The notes beneath the pieces are model-generated. The model was not told the DNA's origin, did not search any database, and saw only the letters and a list, made by a program, of their open reading frames with translations. Shown here in pieces: positions 26,120 through 34,706 of a stretch of 64,000 nucleotides of DNA (within the stretch, counting starts at the first letter, position 1; each line of letters begins with the position of its first letter). Origin of the DNA: Alphaproteobacteria bacterium (GTDB lineage: Bacteria > Pseudomonadota > Alphaproteobacteria > Rhodobacterales > Rhodobacteraceae); the NCBI GenBank assembly GCA_030433335.1, contig JAUILL010000010.1:52954-116953 (forward strand), in the 5' to 3' direction. Position numbers and translations under genes: made by a program.

Positions 26120-27633
26120 ACCTGTCCTCGATTGCGGCCTTCCTGAATCCGGTGAACCTGTTTTCCATTCGTGGCGGCATCCACCCCGAAACGCGCAAAT
26201 TCCTGACCGCAGAGAGCGCGATCGAGGAAATGCCTCTGCCCAAACTTCTGCGCATTCCCCTGCAGCAGCACATCGGGGCCGAGGCCGCAGCGCTGGTCAA
26301 ACGGGGCGACCGCGTGCTCAAGGGTCAGTTGATCGGCAAAGCGCGGGGGCCTGTTTCGGCCAACATCCACAGCCCGACCTCTGGCACTGTAGTTGCTGTC
26401 GGTGAATTCGCGGCGCCGCATCCGTCGGGCTTGCCGGTGCCCACCGTAACCATTCGCACCGACGGGCTGGATGAATGGGGCCCGCGCCTGCCGCGCCTGC
26501 GCCCCGAAACCGCCAGCCCCGCCGAGATCGCTGCCCAAGTGGCCGAAGCAGGCATTGTCGGCATGGGCGGCGCGACCTTCCCATCGGCGATCAAGCTGAA
26601 CCTGCGGGACCGCTACCCGCTGACCACGCTGATCATCAACGCCGCCGAATGCGAGCCCTACCTGACCTGCGACGACCGCCTGATCCGCGAACACGCCGAG
26701 GAAGTCGCCGATGGCGCCGCGATCATTGCCAAAGCCCTAGGCGTCGACGAGATCATCTTTGCGATCGAGAGCAACAAGCCCCAAGCCGCCGCTGCGATTG
26801 CCCCCTTCAACCACCCGCTCGGCCTGCGTCTGCAGGTCAAGGTGGTGCCGACCCAGTACCCCATGGGCTCGGAAAAGCACTTGGTCCAGATGGTGACCGG
26901 CAAGGAAACTCCTGCCCGCGCCCTGACCGCAGAGCTTGGCGTCGTGGTCCACAACGCCGCCACCGCCCACGCTGTCCACTTGGCCGTGCGCTATGGCGAG
27001 CCTCTGATTTCCCGCCTTCTGACAGTCTCTGGTCGCGCGATCAGCCGACCCGCCAACTTGCGCGTCCGCATCGGGACGCCGGTTCTGGACATCATCAACC
27101 ACTGCGGTGGCCTGACCGAAGACCCCGAACGCCTGCTGTTAGGCGGGCCAATGATGGGCCAGCCGATCGCGACCCAGCGCGTGCCGATTGTCAAAGGCAC
27201 GAACGGCATCCTCGCCCTCAGCGCGTCCGAAGCCCGCAAAGAGGACATGATGCCCTGCATCCGCTGCGGCACCTGCGTGCAGGCCTGCCCCTGCGGTCTG
27301 ACCCCGTTCGAGATGAACGCCCGCATCCAGTCCGGTGACTTGGACGGTGCCGCCCGCGTCGGGCTGATGGACTGCGTGAACTGCGGCTGCTGCTCTTACG
27401 TCTGCCCTTCGAATATCCCGCTGGTCCAAGGCTTCGCCTTTGCCCGCGGCAAGCTGGCCGAAAAGCAAAGCCGCAAGCACCAGCAAGAGGAAACCAAGCG
27501 CCTCGCCGCCGCGCGCATCGCTCGCGAAGAGGCCATCGCCGAAAAGAAACGCGCCGCCATGGCGAAACGCAAAGCCGAAATGGCCGCGAAAAAGGCAGCC
27601 GAAGCCGCCGCAGCACAGGAGGCCGCGAAATGA
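26116..27633 (+). CDS. rnfC: RnfC, NADH- and FMN-binding Fe-S subunit of the Rnf complex
   Basis: RnfC (505 residues) is the peripheral NADH dehydrogenase-like subunit. Visible parts are a glycine-rich nucleotide/FMN region (GIVGMGGATFPSAIKLN and INAAECEPYLTCDDRL) and two 4Fe-4S motifs, CIRCGTCVQACP and CVNCGCCSYVCP. A charged C-terminal helix follows, with Lys/Ala/Glu repeats (about 70 residues, KKRAAMAKRKAEMAAKKAAEAAA). The tail is of the length seen in Rhodobacter and shorter than in some gammaproteobacteria. ATGA overlaps occur at both ends. Confidence 0.96.
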   Translation: MNLSSIAAFLNPVNLFSIRGGIHPETRKFLTAESAIEEMPLPKLLRIPLQQHIGAEAAALVKRGDRVLKGQLIGKARGPVSANIHSPTSGTVVAVGEFAAPHPSGLPVPTVTIRTDGLDEWGPRLPRLRPETASPAEIAAQVAEAGIVGMGGATFPSAIKLNLRDRYPLTTLIINAAECEPYLTCDDRLIREHAEEVADGAAIIAKALGVDEIIFAIESNKPQAAAAIAPFNHPLGLRLQVKVVPTQYPMGSEKHLVQMVTGKETPARALTAELGVVVHNAATAHAVHLAVRYGEPLISRLLTVSGRAISRPANLRVRIGTPVLDIINHCGGLTEDPERLLLGGPMMGQPIATQRVPIVKGTNGILALSASEARKEDMMPCIRCGTCVQACPCGLTPFEMNARIQSGDLDGAARVGLMDCVNCGCCSYVCPSNIPLVQGFAFARGKLAEKQSRKHQQEETKRLAAARIAREEAIAEKKRAAMAKRKAEMAAKKAAEAAAAQEAAK

Positions 27634-28700
27634 CCGCCCCGACAGTCGCCAGTGGCCCGCACACCCACGCGGTTTTCAACGTCACCCGCACGATGGTCGC
27701 AGTGATGATCTGCCTGACGCCCGCGACGGTGTTCGGCTTTGCCCAGTTCGGATTGCCCTCGGTTCTGCTGTTTGCAGTGACGGTGCTATCTGCCCTCGGG
27801 TTCGAGATCGCCTGTCTGGCCGTCACGGGGAAACCCGTGAGCAGGTTCGCAATGGATGGATCTGCATTGCTAACAGGCTGGCTGGTCGCGATGACCCTGC
27901 CCCCGTGGGCCCCGTGGTGGGTCGGCGTGACGGGATCCGGCATCGCCATTGTCATCGCCAAACACGCGTTCGGTGGGCTGGGTCAGAACCTGTTCAACCC
28001 CGCCATGGTCGCTCGAGCGATGCTGCTGGTGGCTCTGCCAGTGCCTTTGACCAGCTGGGTTGCACCGGTCGGACTGGCGGGTGGCCCGGACCTGATGGCC
28101 TCGGTCGCGATCACCTTTGGCGGCGCACCGATCTATGACGCGGTCAGCAGCGCGTCGGTCCTGAGTACCCTGAAAAGCGGGCTGGACGCAGGCACCTCGA
28201 TGGCCGACATCCTGAGCCAGACCGACAGCCTGCGCAGCCAGTTCGTCGGCGTGATGGCGGGCAGTTTGGGGGAAACCAGCGCGATGCTCCTGCTGCTCGG
28301 CGGGGTCTGCCTGATCCTCTTGGGGATCATCACCGTCGCCATCCCCGTGTCGATGATGGGCACCCTGTTCGGACTGGCAGCATTGGCCCATGTGATCGCG
28401 CCCGACCGCTTCCCGCCGCCCCTGTTCCATGTGGTCAGCGGCTCGGCCATGCTCTGCGCGTTCTTCATCGCGACCGACTACGTCACCTCGCCCGTCACGT
28501 CCAAAGGCCGCCTGATCTACGGCGCAGGGATAGGCGGCCTGATCTTTGTGATCCGCAGCTGGGGATCCTTCCCCGAAGGCGTCGCCTTTGCGGTCCTGTT
28601 GATGAACGCCGCCACCCCGCTGATCGACGAATACGTGCGGCCCCGCATCTTTGGCCGCACCCGCGCCGGCAAACCGCTGGAATTGGGAGAAAAGCCATGA
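27630..28700 (+). CDS. rnfD: RnfD, flavin-binding membrane subunit of the Rnf complex
   Basis: RnfD (356 residues, about ten membrane helices) is an NqrB relative. The family segment FNPAMVARAMLLVALP, and PSKGRLIYG-like TSKGRLIYGAGIGGLIFVIR near the C-terminus, are clear. In characterised RnfD proteins FMN is linked to Thr in an S-G-A-T motif. The corresponding place here reads DAVSSASVLSTLKSG, so Ser176 replaces the Thr. It is translationally coupled to rnfC and rnfG (ATGA overlaps). Confidence 0.94.
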   Translation: MTAPTVASGPHTHAVFNVTRTMVAVMICLTPATVFGFAQFGLPSVLLFAVTVLSALGFEIACLAVTGKPVSRFAMDGSALLTGWLVAMTLPPWAPWWVGVTGSGIAIVIAKHAFGGLGQNLFNPAMVARAMLLVALPVPLTSWVAPVGLAGGPDLMASVAITFGGAPIYDAVSSASVLSTLKSGLDAGTSMADILSQTDSLRSQFVGVMAGSLGETSAMLLLLGGVCLILLGIITVAIPVSMMGTLFGLAALAHVIAPDRFPPPLFHVVSGSAMLCAFFIATDYVTSPVTSKGRLIYGAGIGGLIFVIRSWGSFPEGVAFAVLLMNAATPLIDEYVRPRIFGRTRAGKPLELGEKP

Positions 28701-29344
28701 CCCATTGCGGCATCCCTGCCCCCACTGGCAAGCCCCAGAATCCGCCGATCAAACACGGGCTGATATTGGCGGCATTTGCCCTTGGGACCGCTGTGATCCT
28801 GTCTGCTTCGGCCGATCTGACGCGCCAAGCCATCGCCGACCGCGCGACAGAGGACCTTTATGCCTCGCTCGCCCAAGTGATTTCCGAAGACAGCCACGAC
28901 AACGACCTGACCGCCGATCTGATTACGGTCGAGGACAGCGTCGAAGGCAGCGTGCCCGTTTACATCGCCGCCCAAGGTCCCGAGGTCACGGGCGTTGCCT
29001 TTGTCCTGTCCGGTTTCGGCTATGGCGGGGAAATCCGCGTGCTGGCAGGGATCGACGCCAGCGGCACACTGACCGGCGTGCGCGTTCTGTCCCACGCGGA
29101 AACCCCCGGCCTTGGCGACAAAATCGAAACCGCCAAAAGCCCTTGGATCGAAGGGTTTACCGGCCACTCTCTGACCGACCCCGGTCCCGAAGGCTGGAAG
29201 ATCCAGAAAGACGGCGGCGTCTTTGACCAGTTCTCTGGCGCGACGATCACCCCGCGCGCTGTCGTGGGCACCGTCCAACGCGCCCTCGCGCTCTTTGACC
29301 GCAACCGTGACACCCTGCTTGCCCCAAAGGAGGCCCGCTCATGA
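28697..29344 (+). CDS. rnfG: RnfG, periplasmic FMN-carrying subunit of the Rnf complex
   Basis: RnfG (215 residues) has one N-terminal membrane helix (HGLILAAFALGTAVILSASA) and a periplasmic FMN-binding domain. The covalent FMN site is intact: DQFSGATITPRAVV, with Thr183 as the expected acceptor for ApbE/RnfF. The LSHAETPGLGDKIE segment is also typical. It overlaps rnfD and rnfE by four bases each. Confidence 0.95.
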   Translation: MTHCGIPAPTGKPQNPPIKHGLILAAFALGTAVILSASADLTRQAIADRATEDLYASLAQVISEDSHDNDLTADLITVEDSVEGSVPVYIAAQGPEVTGVAFVLSGFGYGGEIRVLAGIDASGTLTGVRVLSHAETPGLGDKIETAKSPWIEGFTGHSLTDPGPEGWKIQKDGGVFDQFSGATITPRAVVGTVQRALALFDRNRDTLLAPKEARS

Positions 29345-30066
29345 CCGATTACACAAAGATCATAAAAGACGGCCTCTGGCAGAATAACGTGGTTTTCGGC
29401 CAGCTACTGGCCCTCTGCCCGCTGCTGGCAGTGACCGGCACGGCGACGAACGGGCTTGGGATGGGGCTGGCAACGACCGCCGTTCTGGTGGCGTCGAACC
29501 TCGCGGTGTCCCTGCTGCGCAAGACGATCACGCCGGAAATCCGCATTCCGGTCTTTGTTTTGATCATCGCCTGCATCGTCACCGTGGTCGATATGGCCCT
29601 GAACGCGTGGCTTCACGATCTGCACAAAGTTCTGGGCCTGTTCATTCCGCTCATCGTCACCAACTGCGCCATCCTTGGGAGGGCCGAGGCGTTTGCCTCG
29701 AAAAACGGCCCCGCGGCCTCTGCGCTTGACGGGCTGATGATGGGCGTGGGCTTTACAGCTGCACTGACGCTCCTTGGGGCCCTGCGCGAAGTGTTCGGAT
29801 CTGGCACCCTGTTTGCCAATGCAGCACTGCTTCTTGGGCCGAAAATGGGCTTCCTCGAAGTGACGGTATTCCCTGACTACCAAGGGTTTTTGCTGCTGAT
29901 CCTGCCCCCCGGCGGCTTCATCGCTTTGGGTGCTTTGCTCGCCCTCAAGGCAGCCTTCGACCAGCACAAAGCTGCCCCCGCAAGCGGAAGCGCAACCCGC
30001 GAAGGCCGTATTTTCACCGCCGTCGGTGCCCTGCCCCAACCTGTCGAAACCGGAGAGAACTCATGA
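29341..30066 (+). CDS. rnfE: RnfE, integral membrane subunit of the Rnf complex
   Basis: RnfE (241 residues, six membrane helices) is the partner of RnfA, with the mirrored Cys motifs NNVVFGQLLALCPLLAVTG and IPLIVTNCAILGRAEAFASKN. These hold half of the membrane [2Fe-2S] cluster. GALREVFGSGTLF near residues 150-165 is conserved. It ends with a polar cytoplasmic tail and overlaps rnfH (ATGA). Confidence 0.95.
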   Translation: MTDYTKIIKDGLWQNNVVFGQLLALCPLLAVTGTATNGLGMGLATTAVLVASNLAVSLLRKTITPEIRIPVFVLIIACIVTVVDMALNAWLHDLHKVLGLFIPLIVTNCAILGRAEAFASKNGPAASALDGLMMGVGFTAALTLLGALREVFGSGTLFANAALLLGPKMGFLEVTVFPDYQGFLLLILPPGGFIALGALLALKAAFDQHKAAPASGSATREGRIFTAVGALPQPVETGENS

Positions 30067-30320
30067 ACGTTGGCGTCGCCTTTGCCAAAGCAGGCTCGCA
30101 GGTCTGGCTGAACATCGATGTCCCCGAAGGCTCAACCGTCGGCCAAGTGATCGAATTGTCGGGCCTGCTGGACCGCTTTCCCGAGATTGACCTGTCGGTG
30201 AACAAAGTCGGGATCTTTGGCGCCATGGCCAAGCTCGACAAACCCGTGAGCGCCGGGGATCGCGTCGAGATTTATCGCCCGATCCACCCCGAAGCCGAAC
30301 TGCTTGAAAAGAAGAAGTAA
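30063..30320 (+). CDS. rnfH: RnfH, ubiquitin-fold accessory protein
   Basis: RnfH is an 85-residue beta-grasp protein (VGVAFAKAGSQVWLNIDVPEGSTVGQVIELSGL...VGIFGAMAKLDKPVSAGDRVEIYRPI) that ends rnf operons in Rhodobacter and pseudomonads. Its function is not settled. The C-terminus EAELLEKKK lacks a Gly-Gly tail. It overlaps rnfE; the next gene begins 29 bases later on the same strand. Confidence 0.92.
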   Translation: MNVGVAFAKAGSQVWLNIDVPEGSTVGQVIELSGLLDRFPEIDLSVNKVGIFGAMAKLDKPVSAGDRVEIYRPIHPEAELLEKKK

Positions 30321-30349
30321 CCCCAGTCTTCCTGTCCGGAGTATCCGCA

Positions 30350-31330
30350 ATGACCCGACTGACCAGACGCCACTTCACCCGCACCCTGATCGCCGGAGCG
30401 GCCGCGGGCCTTGCCGGTTTCAGCACCGAGTTCGCAGCCCGCGCGGCCCCCGTCGCCGTCATCGGAGGCGGCCCTGCAGGAGCCACCGCTGCACTGGAGC
30501 TGAAACGCAATCGCCCCGATCTGCGTGTCACGTTGATTGAACGCGACCCAAACGGACTGCGGCGTTCGGTGCAAAATGGCCCCTTTGCCAAACCGAGTGC
30601 GGGCCCTGCGTGGGACGCACTGTCTGCCGCAGGCGTCGAGATCGTACTGGACGAGGTGATCGGCATCGACTGGAGCGCTGCCCGCATCGACTTGTTCCGA
30701 GGCGAGCGGTTGGCCTTTGATCGCGTCTTATTGGCCCCTGGCACACAAATCCGTCCCGAAGCTATCGAAGGCTACGACGCACGGGCCCAGCATTTCTGGC
30801 CCGCTGCGTGGGGCAGCGCCCGCGAGGCGCAGCGTCTGACTGCGATGATCATGGCGATGCCCGAAACGGGGCATTTGGTTCTGCGCTTGCCCTCCGACCT
30901 GAGCCATCCGCAGGTCGCAAAGGACCGCGTTTTAATGTTGTCCAATTTGCTTGCGGCGTGGAAACCGGAGGCGCGGATGACCGTTTTGAGCGCGGCCGGT
31001 TTTGAGGGTTTTGATGCGCACGAATTTGGCGTGGACGTTACATGGCAGAGCGCTGAAGTGTTCTCAGTCGATGTTGTCGCCGGACGAATTGAGACCAGCA
31101 AGGGTGGGCTCTCGGCGGACGTGGTAAACTTTGTCACGCCGCAGGTGGCGGGCGCCATCGCTGGTCATGCGGGGTTGGTTGACAGCACAGGCTGGTGCCC
31201 TGCGTCGGACGCGGGCGTGTCGTTGATCCGGCCCGAAGCAATCGTTCTTGGCGATGCTCGCGCGGGCGCCGAGCGGACGATGTCTGCGGCGATTGATGGA
31301 GCGCGGCGGATTGGCTTGGTTCGTGTCTAG
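30350..31330 (+). CDS. Tat-exported flavoprotein related to sulfide dehydrogenase (FccB/SoxF), shortened
   Basis: A 326-residue protein 29 bases after rnfH, so probably the eighth gene of the rnf operon (GGAG upstream). A Tat-like signal (TRRHFTRTLIAGAAAGLAG, then AARA) is followed by the FAD-binding GGGPAGATAALELKR. The fold matches the flavoprotein subunit of flavocytochrome c sulfide dehydrogenase. The family's second redox Cys region is kept (STGWCPASDAG) and the GDARAGAE flavin motif follows. It has only that one Cys after the signal peptide, so the disulfide partner is missing, and the C-terminal FCSD flavin-binding domain (about 80 residues) is absent. Substrate is unknown; sulfide oxidation is unlikely without the Cys pair. 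Confidence 0.75.
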   Translation: MTRLTRRHFTRTLIAGAAAGLAGFSTEFAARAAPVAVIGGGPAGATAALELKRNRPDLRVTLIERDPNGLRRSVQNGPFAKPSAGPAWDALSAAGVEIVLDEVIGIDWSAARIDLFRGERLAFDRVLLAPGTQIRPEAIEGYDARAQHFWPAAWGSAREAQRLTAMIMAMPETGHLVLRLPSDLSHPQVAKDRVLMLSNLLAAWKPEARMTVLSAAGFEGFDAHEFGVDVTWQSAEVFSVDVVAGRIETSKGGLSADVVNFVTPQVAGAIAGHAGLVDSTGWCPASDAGVSLIRPEAIVLGDARAGAERTMSAAIDGARRIGLVRV

Positions 31331-31351
31331 CGCTGCCTCCGCTTAGGCTTT

Positions 31352-31394
31352 TGGCTTCTGTTGCGATGTGAGTATTTTTCGCAAAAAGAAGCCA
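31352..31394. terminator. Stem-loop between the convergent flavoprotein and aldo/keto reductase genes
   Basis: TGGCTTCT (31352-31359) pairs with AGAAGCCA (31387-31394), and inside it TTGCGA (31361) pairs with TCGCAA (31379). The loop contains GTATTTTT. It probably ends transcription in both directions, though neither side has a long external T-run. Confidence 0.5.
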
Positions 31395-31414
31395 TTAGCC
31401 ATGCGCATTGATGT

Positions 31415-32413
31415 TTAGCAGTAGCGCTCTGGGCCGAGGTTTTGAGCTTCGGAATAGCGGTCGCCTGCGGCCCAACCGACGGGCAAGACTTCTTCGATGC
31501 GGGCGAAATCGCTGTCGGTCAGGGTCATGTGCGCGCCTTCAACTAGTTGGCGGAGGTGCGTGGTTGAGCGTGTTCCGGGGATCGACAGGATATGCGGGCC
31601 TTGGGCCAGAACCCAGCCATTTGCGAGGCCTGCGGTGCTGACGCCCATTTCGGCAGCGAGTTTGGCGAAAGCCTCGGCGTGTTCGAGATTGCGGGTCAGG
31701 TTTTTGCCGGTAAAGCGCGGGTTCACCCCGAGGAAGGGATTGCCCGCAGCACGCTCTGCATCTGGGGGTGTGTCGGTCAGCAAACCCCGCCCGACAGGCG
31801 AGAACGCGACCATCGATGTTCCCAGACGCGCGCATTCCTGGTTCATTCCCATTTCCGGCAGGCGCGTGGACAGCGAATATTCATTCTGCACTGCATCCAC
31901 AGGGTGGATTTCCGCAGCATCGCGCAAGGAATAGGGCGCGATTTCGGAAAAGCCGAAGCCGCCGATTTTGCCCTCTTGTTTCAGAGCAACGAGAGTCTCG
32001 GTCACTTCTTCGATCGGAATGCTGTGCTGCCGGCGATGCACGTAGAAAAGATCAACCTGCTCGAGCCCGAGCCGTTTCAGGCTGCCCTCGAGTTGCGAAC
32101 GCAGGTGCTGCGCCGAGTTGTCGAAGCACCGCTCGCCCGTTTCTGGATCGCTGGAGATGCCCGCCTTGGTCGCGATGACAAACGGGCTTTCGCCGCCATG
32201 GGCCTTCAGGAATTCGCCGATCACCGTTTCGGAGCGGCCCATGCCGTAGATGTTCGACGTGTCGATATGGTTGATCCCCAGTTCCAGCGCCAGTTCCATG
32301 ACTTCGAAGGATTCAGCCTGATCGGTCGGGCCATAGAAATCAGAAAAGCTCATGCCTCCGAGACCGATAGACGACACCGATTTACCCGTGTGACCCAAGG
32401 GGCGCTGTTCCAT
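31415..32413 (-). CDS. Aldo/keto reductase
   Basis: A 332-residue NADPH-dependent aldo/keto reductase with a TIM-barrel fold. The N-terminus MEQRPLGHTGKSVSSIGLGGMSF and the catalytic Asp/Tyr in NHIDTSNIYGMGRSE are clear; Lys is in VIATKAGI and the His position in LFYVHRRQ. The C-terminal LSIPGTRSTTHLRQ binds the NADPH phosphate. It is monocistronic and its substrate cannot be told. It is convergent with the rnf-associated flavoprotein and marks the edge of the nif island. Confidence 0.9.
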   Translation of the reverse strand: MEQRPLGHTGKSVSSIGLGGMSFSDFYGPTDQAESFEVMELALELGINHIDTSNIYGMGRSETVIGEFLKAHGGESPFVIATKAGISSDPETGERCFDNSAQHLRSQLEGSLKRLGLEQVDLFYVHRRQHSIPIEEVTETLVALKQEGKIGGFGFSEIAPYSLRDAAEIHPVDAVQNEYSLSTRLPEMGMNQECARLGTSMVAFSPVGRGLLTDTPPDAERAAGNPFLGVNPRFTGKNLTRNLEHAEAFAKLAAEMGVSTAGLANGWVLAQGPHILSIPGTRSTTHLRQLVEGAHMTLTDSDFARIEEVLPVGWAAGDRYSEAQNLGPERYC

Positions 32414-32483
32414 GGAGACCTCCGTTCAATAATTTTGGGTATCGAACACCGGAATGCAGTTCGAGGCAAAGGCAAAAAGGCTT

Positions 32484-33695
32484 TTATCGCAGCGGAATAA
32501 CAGGCACGTGACGCGCCGATGCCGCAAGTTCAGACAGGACTAGCGACACCGCCCCTGCCAGCAGAAGCCCGAGTGCCAACGGCATCACTGTTTCCGTCCC
32601 AAACGCGGCGATCCCCAAAGCGAAAAACGTCGCGATCAGACTGGAGACAGAGGCAATCACTGAAGACGCGATGCCAGCCATCTGGCCCAGATCTACAAGC
32701 GCCATAGCATTCAGGTTGCCGAACAGAATACCGATCGAGAAAAACGCGCCGATGCTCAGCGAGATGAAGAGCACAATGTGCGGAGCGCCGTCGGTGATCA
32801 GCGCGGCAAGTGTCAGCGCGCAGCCGGTCAAGCTAAGCCCCCAGAAACCTGCACGCGCCAAAGACGCGCTTCCAAAATGCGCGACGGCCCGTCCATTCAG
32901 AAAAGACGCCAGCCCGATCCCTCCGGCGAGAAGCGCGAAGATGTAGGGCAAGCCTGTGGTTATTCCGTAGACCGACGCGAGCACCTCGGCCGAGAGGCTG
33001 AGGTACGTGAGCTGTGCTCCGAAAACCAACCCCGTGGCGATAATCAACAGCGCGACCCGACGGTTCGAGAGAATACGGAGGGTGTTGCCAAAGATGCGCC
33101 TCGGTGAAAACGGAATGCGCCGGTCGTGAGGCAGCGTTTCCGGTTGCCGCCAGAGCAGCCACGCAGCCAGCCCGATCGCCGCGACAAGATAGGCATAAAA
33201 GATCGCAGGCCAGCCCCCGAGGAGCATCAGCCCCTGCCCCAGCGCAGGAGCGATCATCGGCACAATGATAAAGAGCGAAAACAGAAAAGACATCACGCGG
33301 GCCATCGCGTCTCCGGCGAACTGATCGCGGATCATGGCGCGGGTGGCGATCTTGGGGCCTGCCACGCCGATCCCCTGCACAATGCGGCCTGCCACCAGCA
33401 TCTCTAGCGATGGGGCCAAGAGGCACATCACCGTGCCCGCCACATATACCACGAGGCCCCAGAACAGCGCCCTTTTGCGGCCTATAGCATCTGACAGCGG
33501 TCCGGCAAAAAGCTCTCCGATCACCATGCCCGCGATAAACAGCGAAACCAGGTGATGCGGCGCAAGGTGCTGAGAGGATGGCAACCGATCTCCGATCACC
33601 AGCAGCGCAGGCATCAAAGCATCAATGCTGAACGCCGTAAGCGATGTCAGAAGAGCGTAGAAGATGATGCGCGACGGGCCGATTTGAGTGTCCAT
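32484..33695 (-). CDS. MFS drug exporter, Bcr/CflA type
   Basis: A 403-residue major facilitator protein with 12 predicted membrane helices from the ATG at 33695 (MDTQIGPSRIIFYALLTSLTAFSIDALMPAL). The Bcr/CflA features are the helix-1 motif FSIDALMPAL, motif A GPLSDAIGRKRALFWG and motif C-like GIGVAGPKIATRAMIRD. Export of drugs or metabolites by proton antiport is expected; the substrate is unknown. The 71 extra codons in the track upstream are Arg/Pro/Cys-rich and not membrane-like, so they are rejected. Confidence 0.88.
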   Translation of the reverse strand: MDTQIGPSRIIFYALLTSLTAFSIDALMPALLVIGDRLPSSQHLAPHHLVSLFIAGMVIGELFAGPLSDAIGRKRALFWGLVVYVAGTVMCLLAPSLEMLVAGRIVQGIGVAGPKIATRAMIRDQFAGDAMARVMSFLFSLFIIVPMIAPALGQGLMLLGGWPAIFYAYLVAAIGLAAWLLWRQPETLPHDRRIPFSPRRIFGNTLRILSNRRVALLIIATGLVFGAQLTYLSLSAEVLASVYGITTGLPYIFALLAGGIGLASFLNGRAVAHFGSASLARAGFWGLSLTGCALTLAALITDGAPHIVLFISLSIGAFFSIGILFGNLNAMALVDLGQMAGIASSVIASVSSLIATFFALGIAAFGTETVMPLALGLLLAGAVSLVLSELAASARHVPVIPLR

Positions 33696-33759
33696 GTGCC
33701 GTCTTAGATCACAAGCCTCGCTCGATCCAAACTGCAAACACCCGAGCAGATCGCCAAGC

Positions 33760-34554
33760 CTACTCTTGCGGCGTTGCAGGCAGTTCGGGCATCGCTTCGG
33801 GCAGCGGCTCTGGTTCGGCAGGAAGCAGGCCATTCGTGGTATCCGGGGTCGCTGTCTCGGGCTGCGCAATGACAAAGCCCAGATCGCCGATCCGCGTGTC
33901 ACGGCCAAAATCCTTGTACCGCAACTGGCCGTTCACCACATACAGGCGCGAGGCGCGGTACGAGGTCCACGCCATCGGATCACCATGGGTGTTCCATTCC
34001 TTGGCAATCTTCAGCAGATGCGTTTCTTTGAGGTCGAGGTCTTTCGCCGTGACCGAAGGATCGAGTTGATCTGCCGGGATGGTCAGATCCACCAAGCGCA
34101 AAAAATCAGGATCCGCGTTGTCTCCAAGGTTTTGCAGAATGGGCAAAACCTCTTCGGGGTCGGTTTTCCGGTCATCAACCGCGTAGTAGCAATAGCCCTC
34201 GTAGAGCAAGCCGCCGCCCCCGACGACCGCTGCGCCGATGATTGTCGCAGGAGCTGTCAGGACCGCTGCAACTGACCCGACACTGCCAAGAAGGCCCGTG
34301 GTGCCCGTCGCAGCAGCACCGGCGCTGGCCGCGCCCGCAGCGGACACCGAACCGCCCGTCACAACTTGGGTCAATGTGTAGAACCCTGCGGCCTTGGCTG
34401 CGCTACCGGCGGTTTGGACCGCAGCGCCCGAATGCTCTTTGGCCGCAGTCGCCCCGGCGCCCATCAGCACACTGGGCCGATAATCACAGAGTTCCGCCGC
34501 CGCGCAGGTTCCAAAGCCTGCAAGGGCAAGCCCTACGAATATGGCGATCTTCAT
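33760..34554 (-). CDS. Secreted protein of unknown function with a Gly/Ala-rich membrane segment
   Basis: 264 residues with a signal peptide (MKIAIFVGLALAGFGTCAAA). A long Gly/Ala/Ser/Thr-rich hydrophobic middle (GGSVSAAGAASAGAAATGTTGLLGS..., then IIGAAVVGGGGLLYEGY) resembles glycine-zipper membrane segments. The C-terminal half is polar (DPEEVLPILQNLGDNADPDFLRLVD, KEWNTHGDPMAWTSYRASRLYVV), followed by a Pro/Glu-rich tail. I do not recognise the family; homologues in Rhodobacterales are likely. It lies alone between the MFS gene and the aminotransferase. Confidence 0.75.
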   Translation of the reverse strand: MKIAIFVGLALAGFGTCAAAELCDYRPSVLMGAGATAAKEHSGAAVQTAGSAAKAAGFYTLTQVVTGGSVSAAGAASAGAAATGTTGLLGSVGSVAAVLTAPATIIGAAVVGGGGLLYEGYCYYAVDDRKTDPEEVLPILQNLGDNADPDFLRLVDLTIPADQLDPSVTAKDLDLKETHLLKIAKEWNTHGDPMAWTSYRASRLYVVNGQLRYKDFGRDTRIGDLGFVIAQPETATPDTTNGLLPAEPEPLPEAMPELPATPQE

Positions 34555-34706
34555 GGGTCTCTCTGAACTTTGTTTGCCGAATGAAATAGGAATCAGCGTG
34601 CATGCTGCCCGTTAGTCTCATCCAGAGAGGGAAATGACGGGACAGTCCAATCACAGCCCCGTCATCTATCCGTCGTGGTCCTGCGGGCAGAGCCGCAATC
34701 GCGTTC

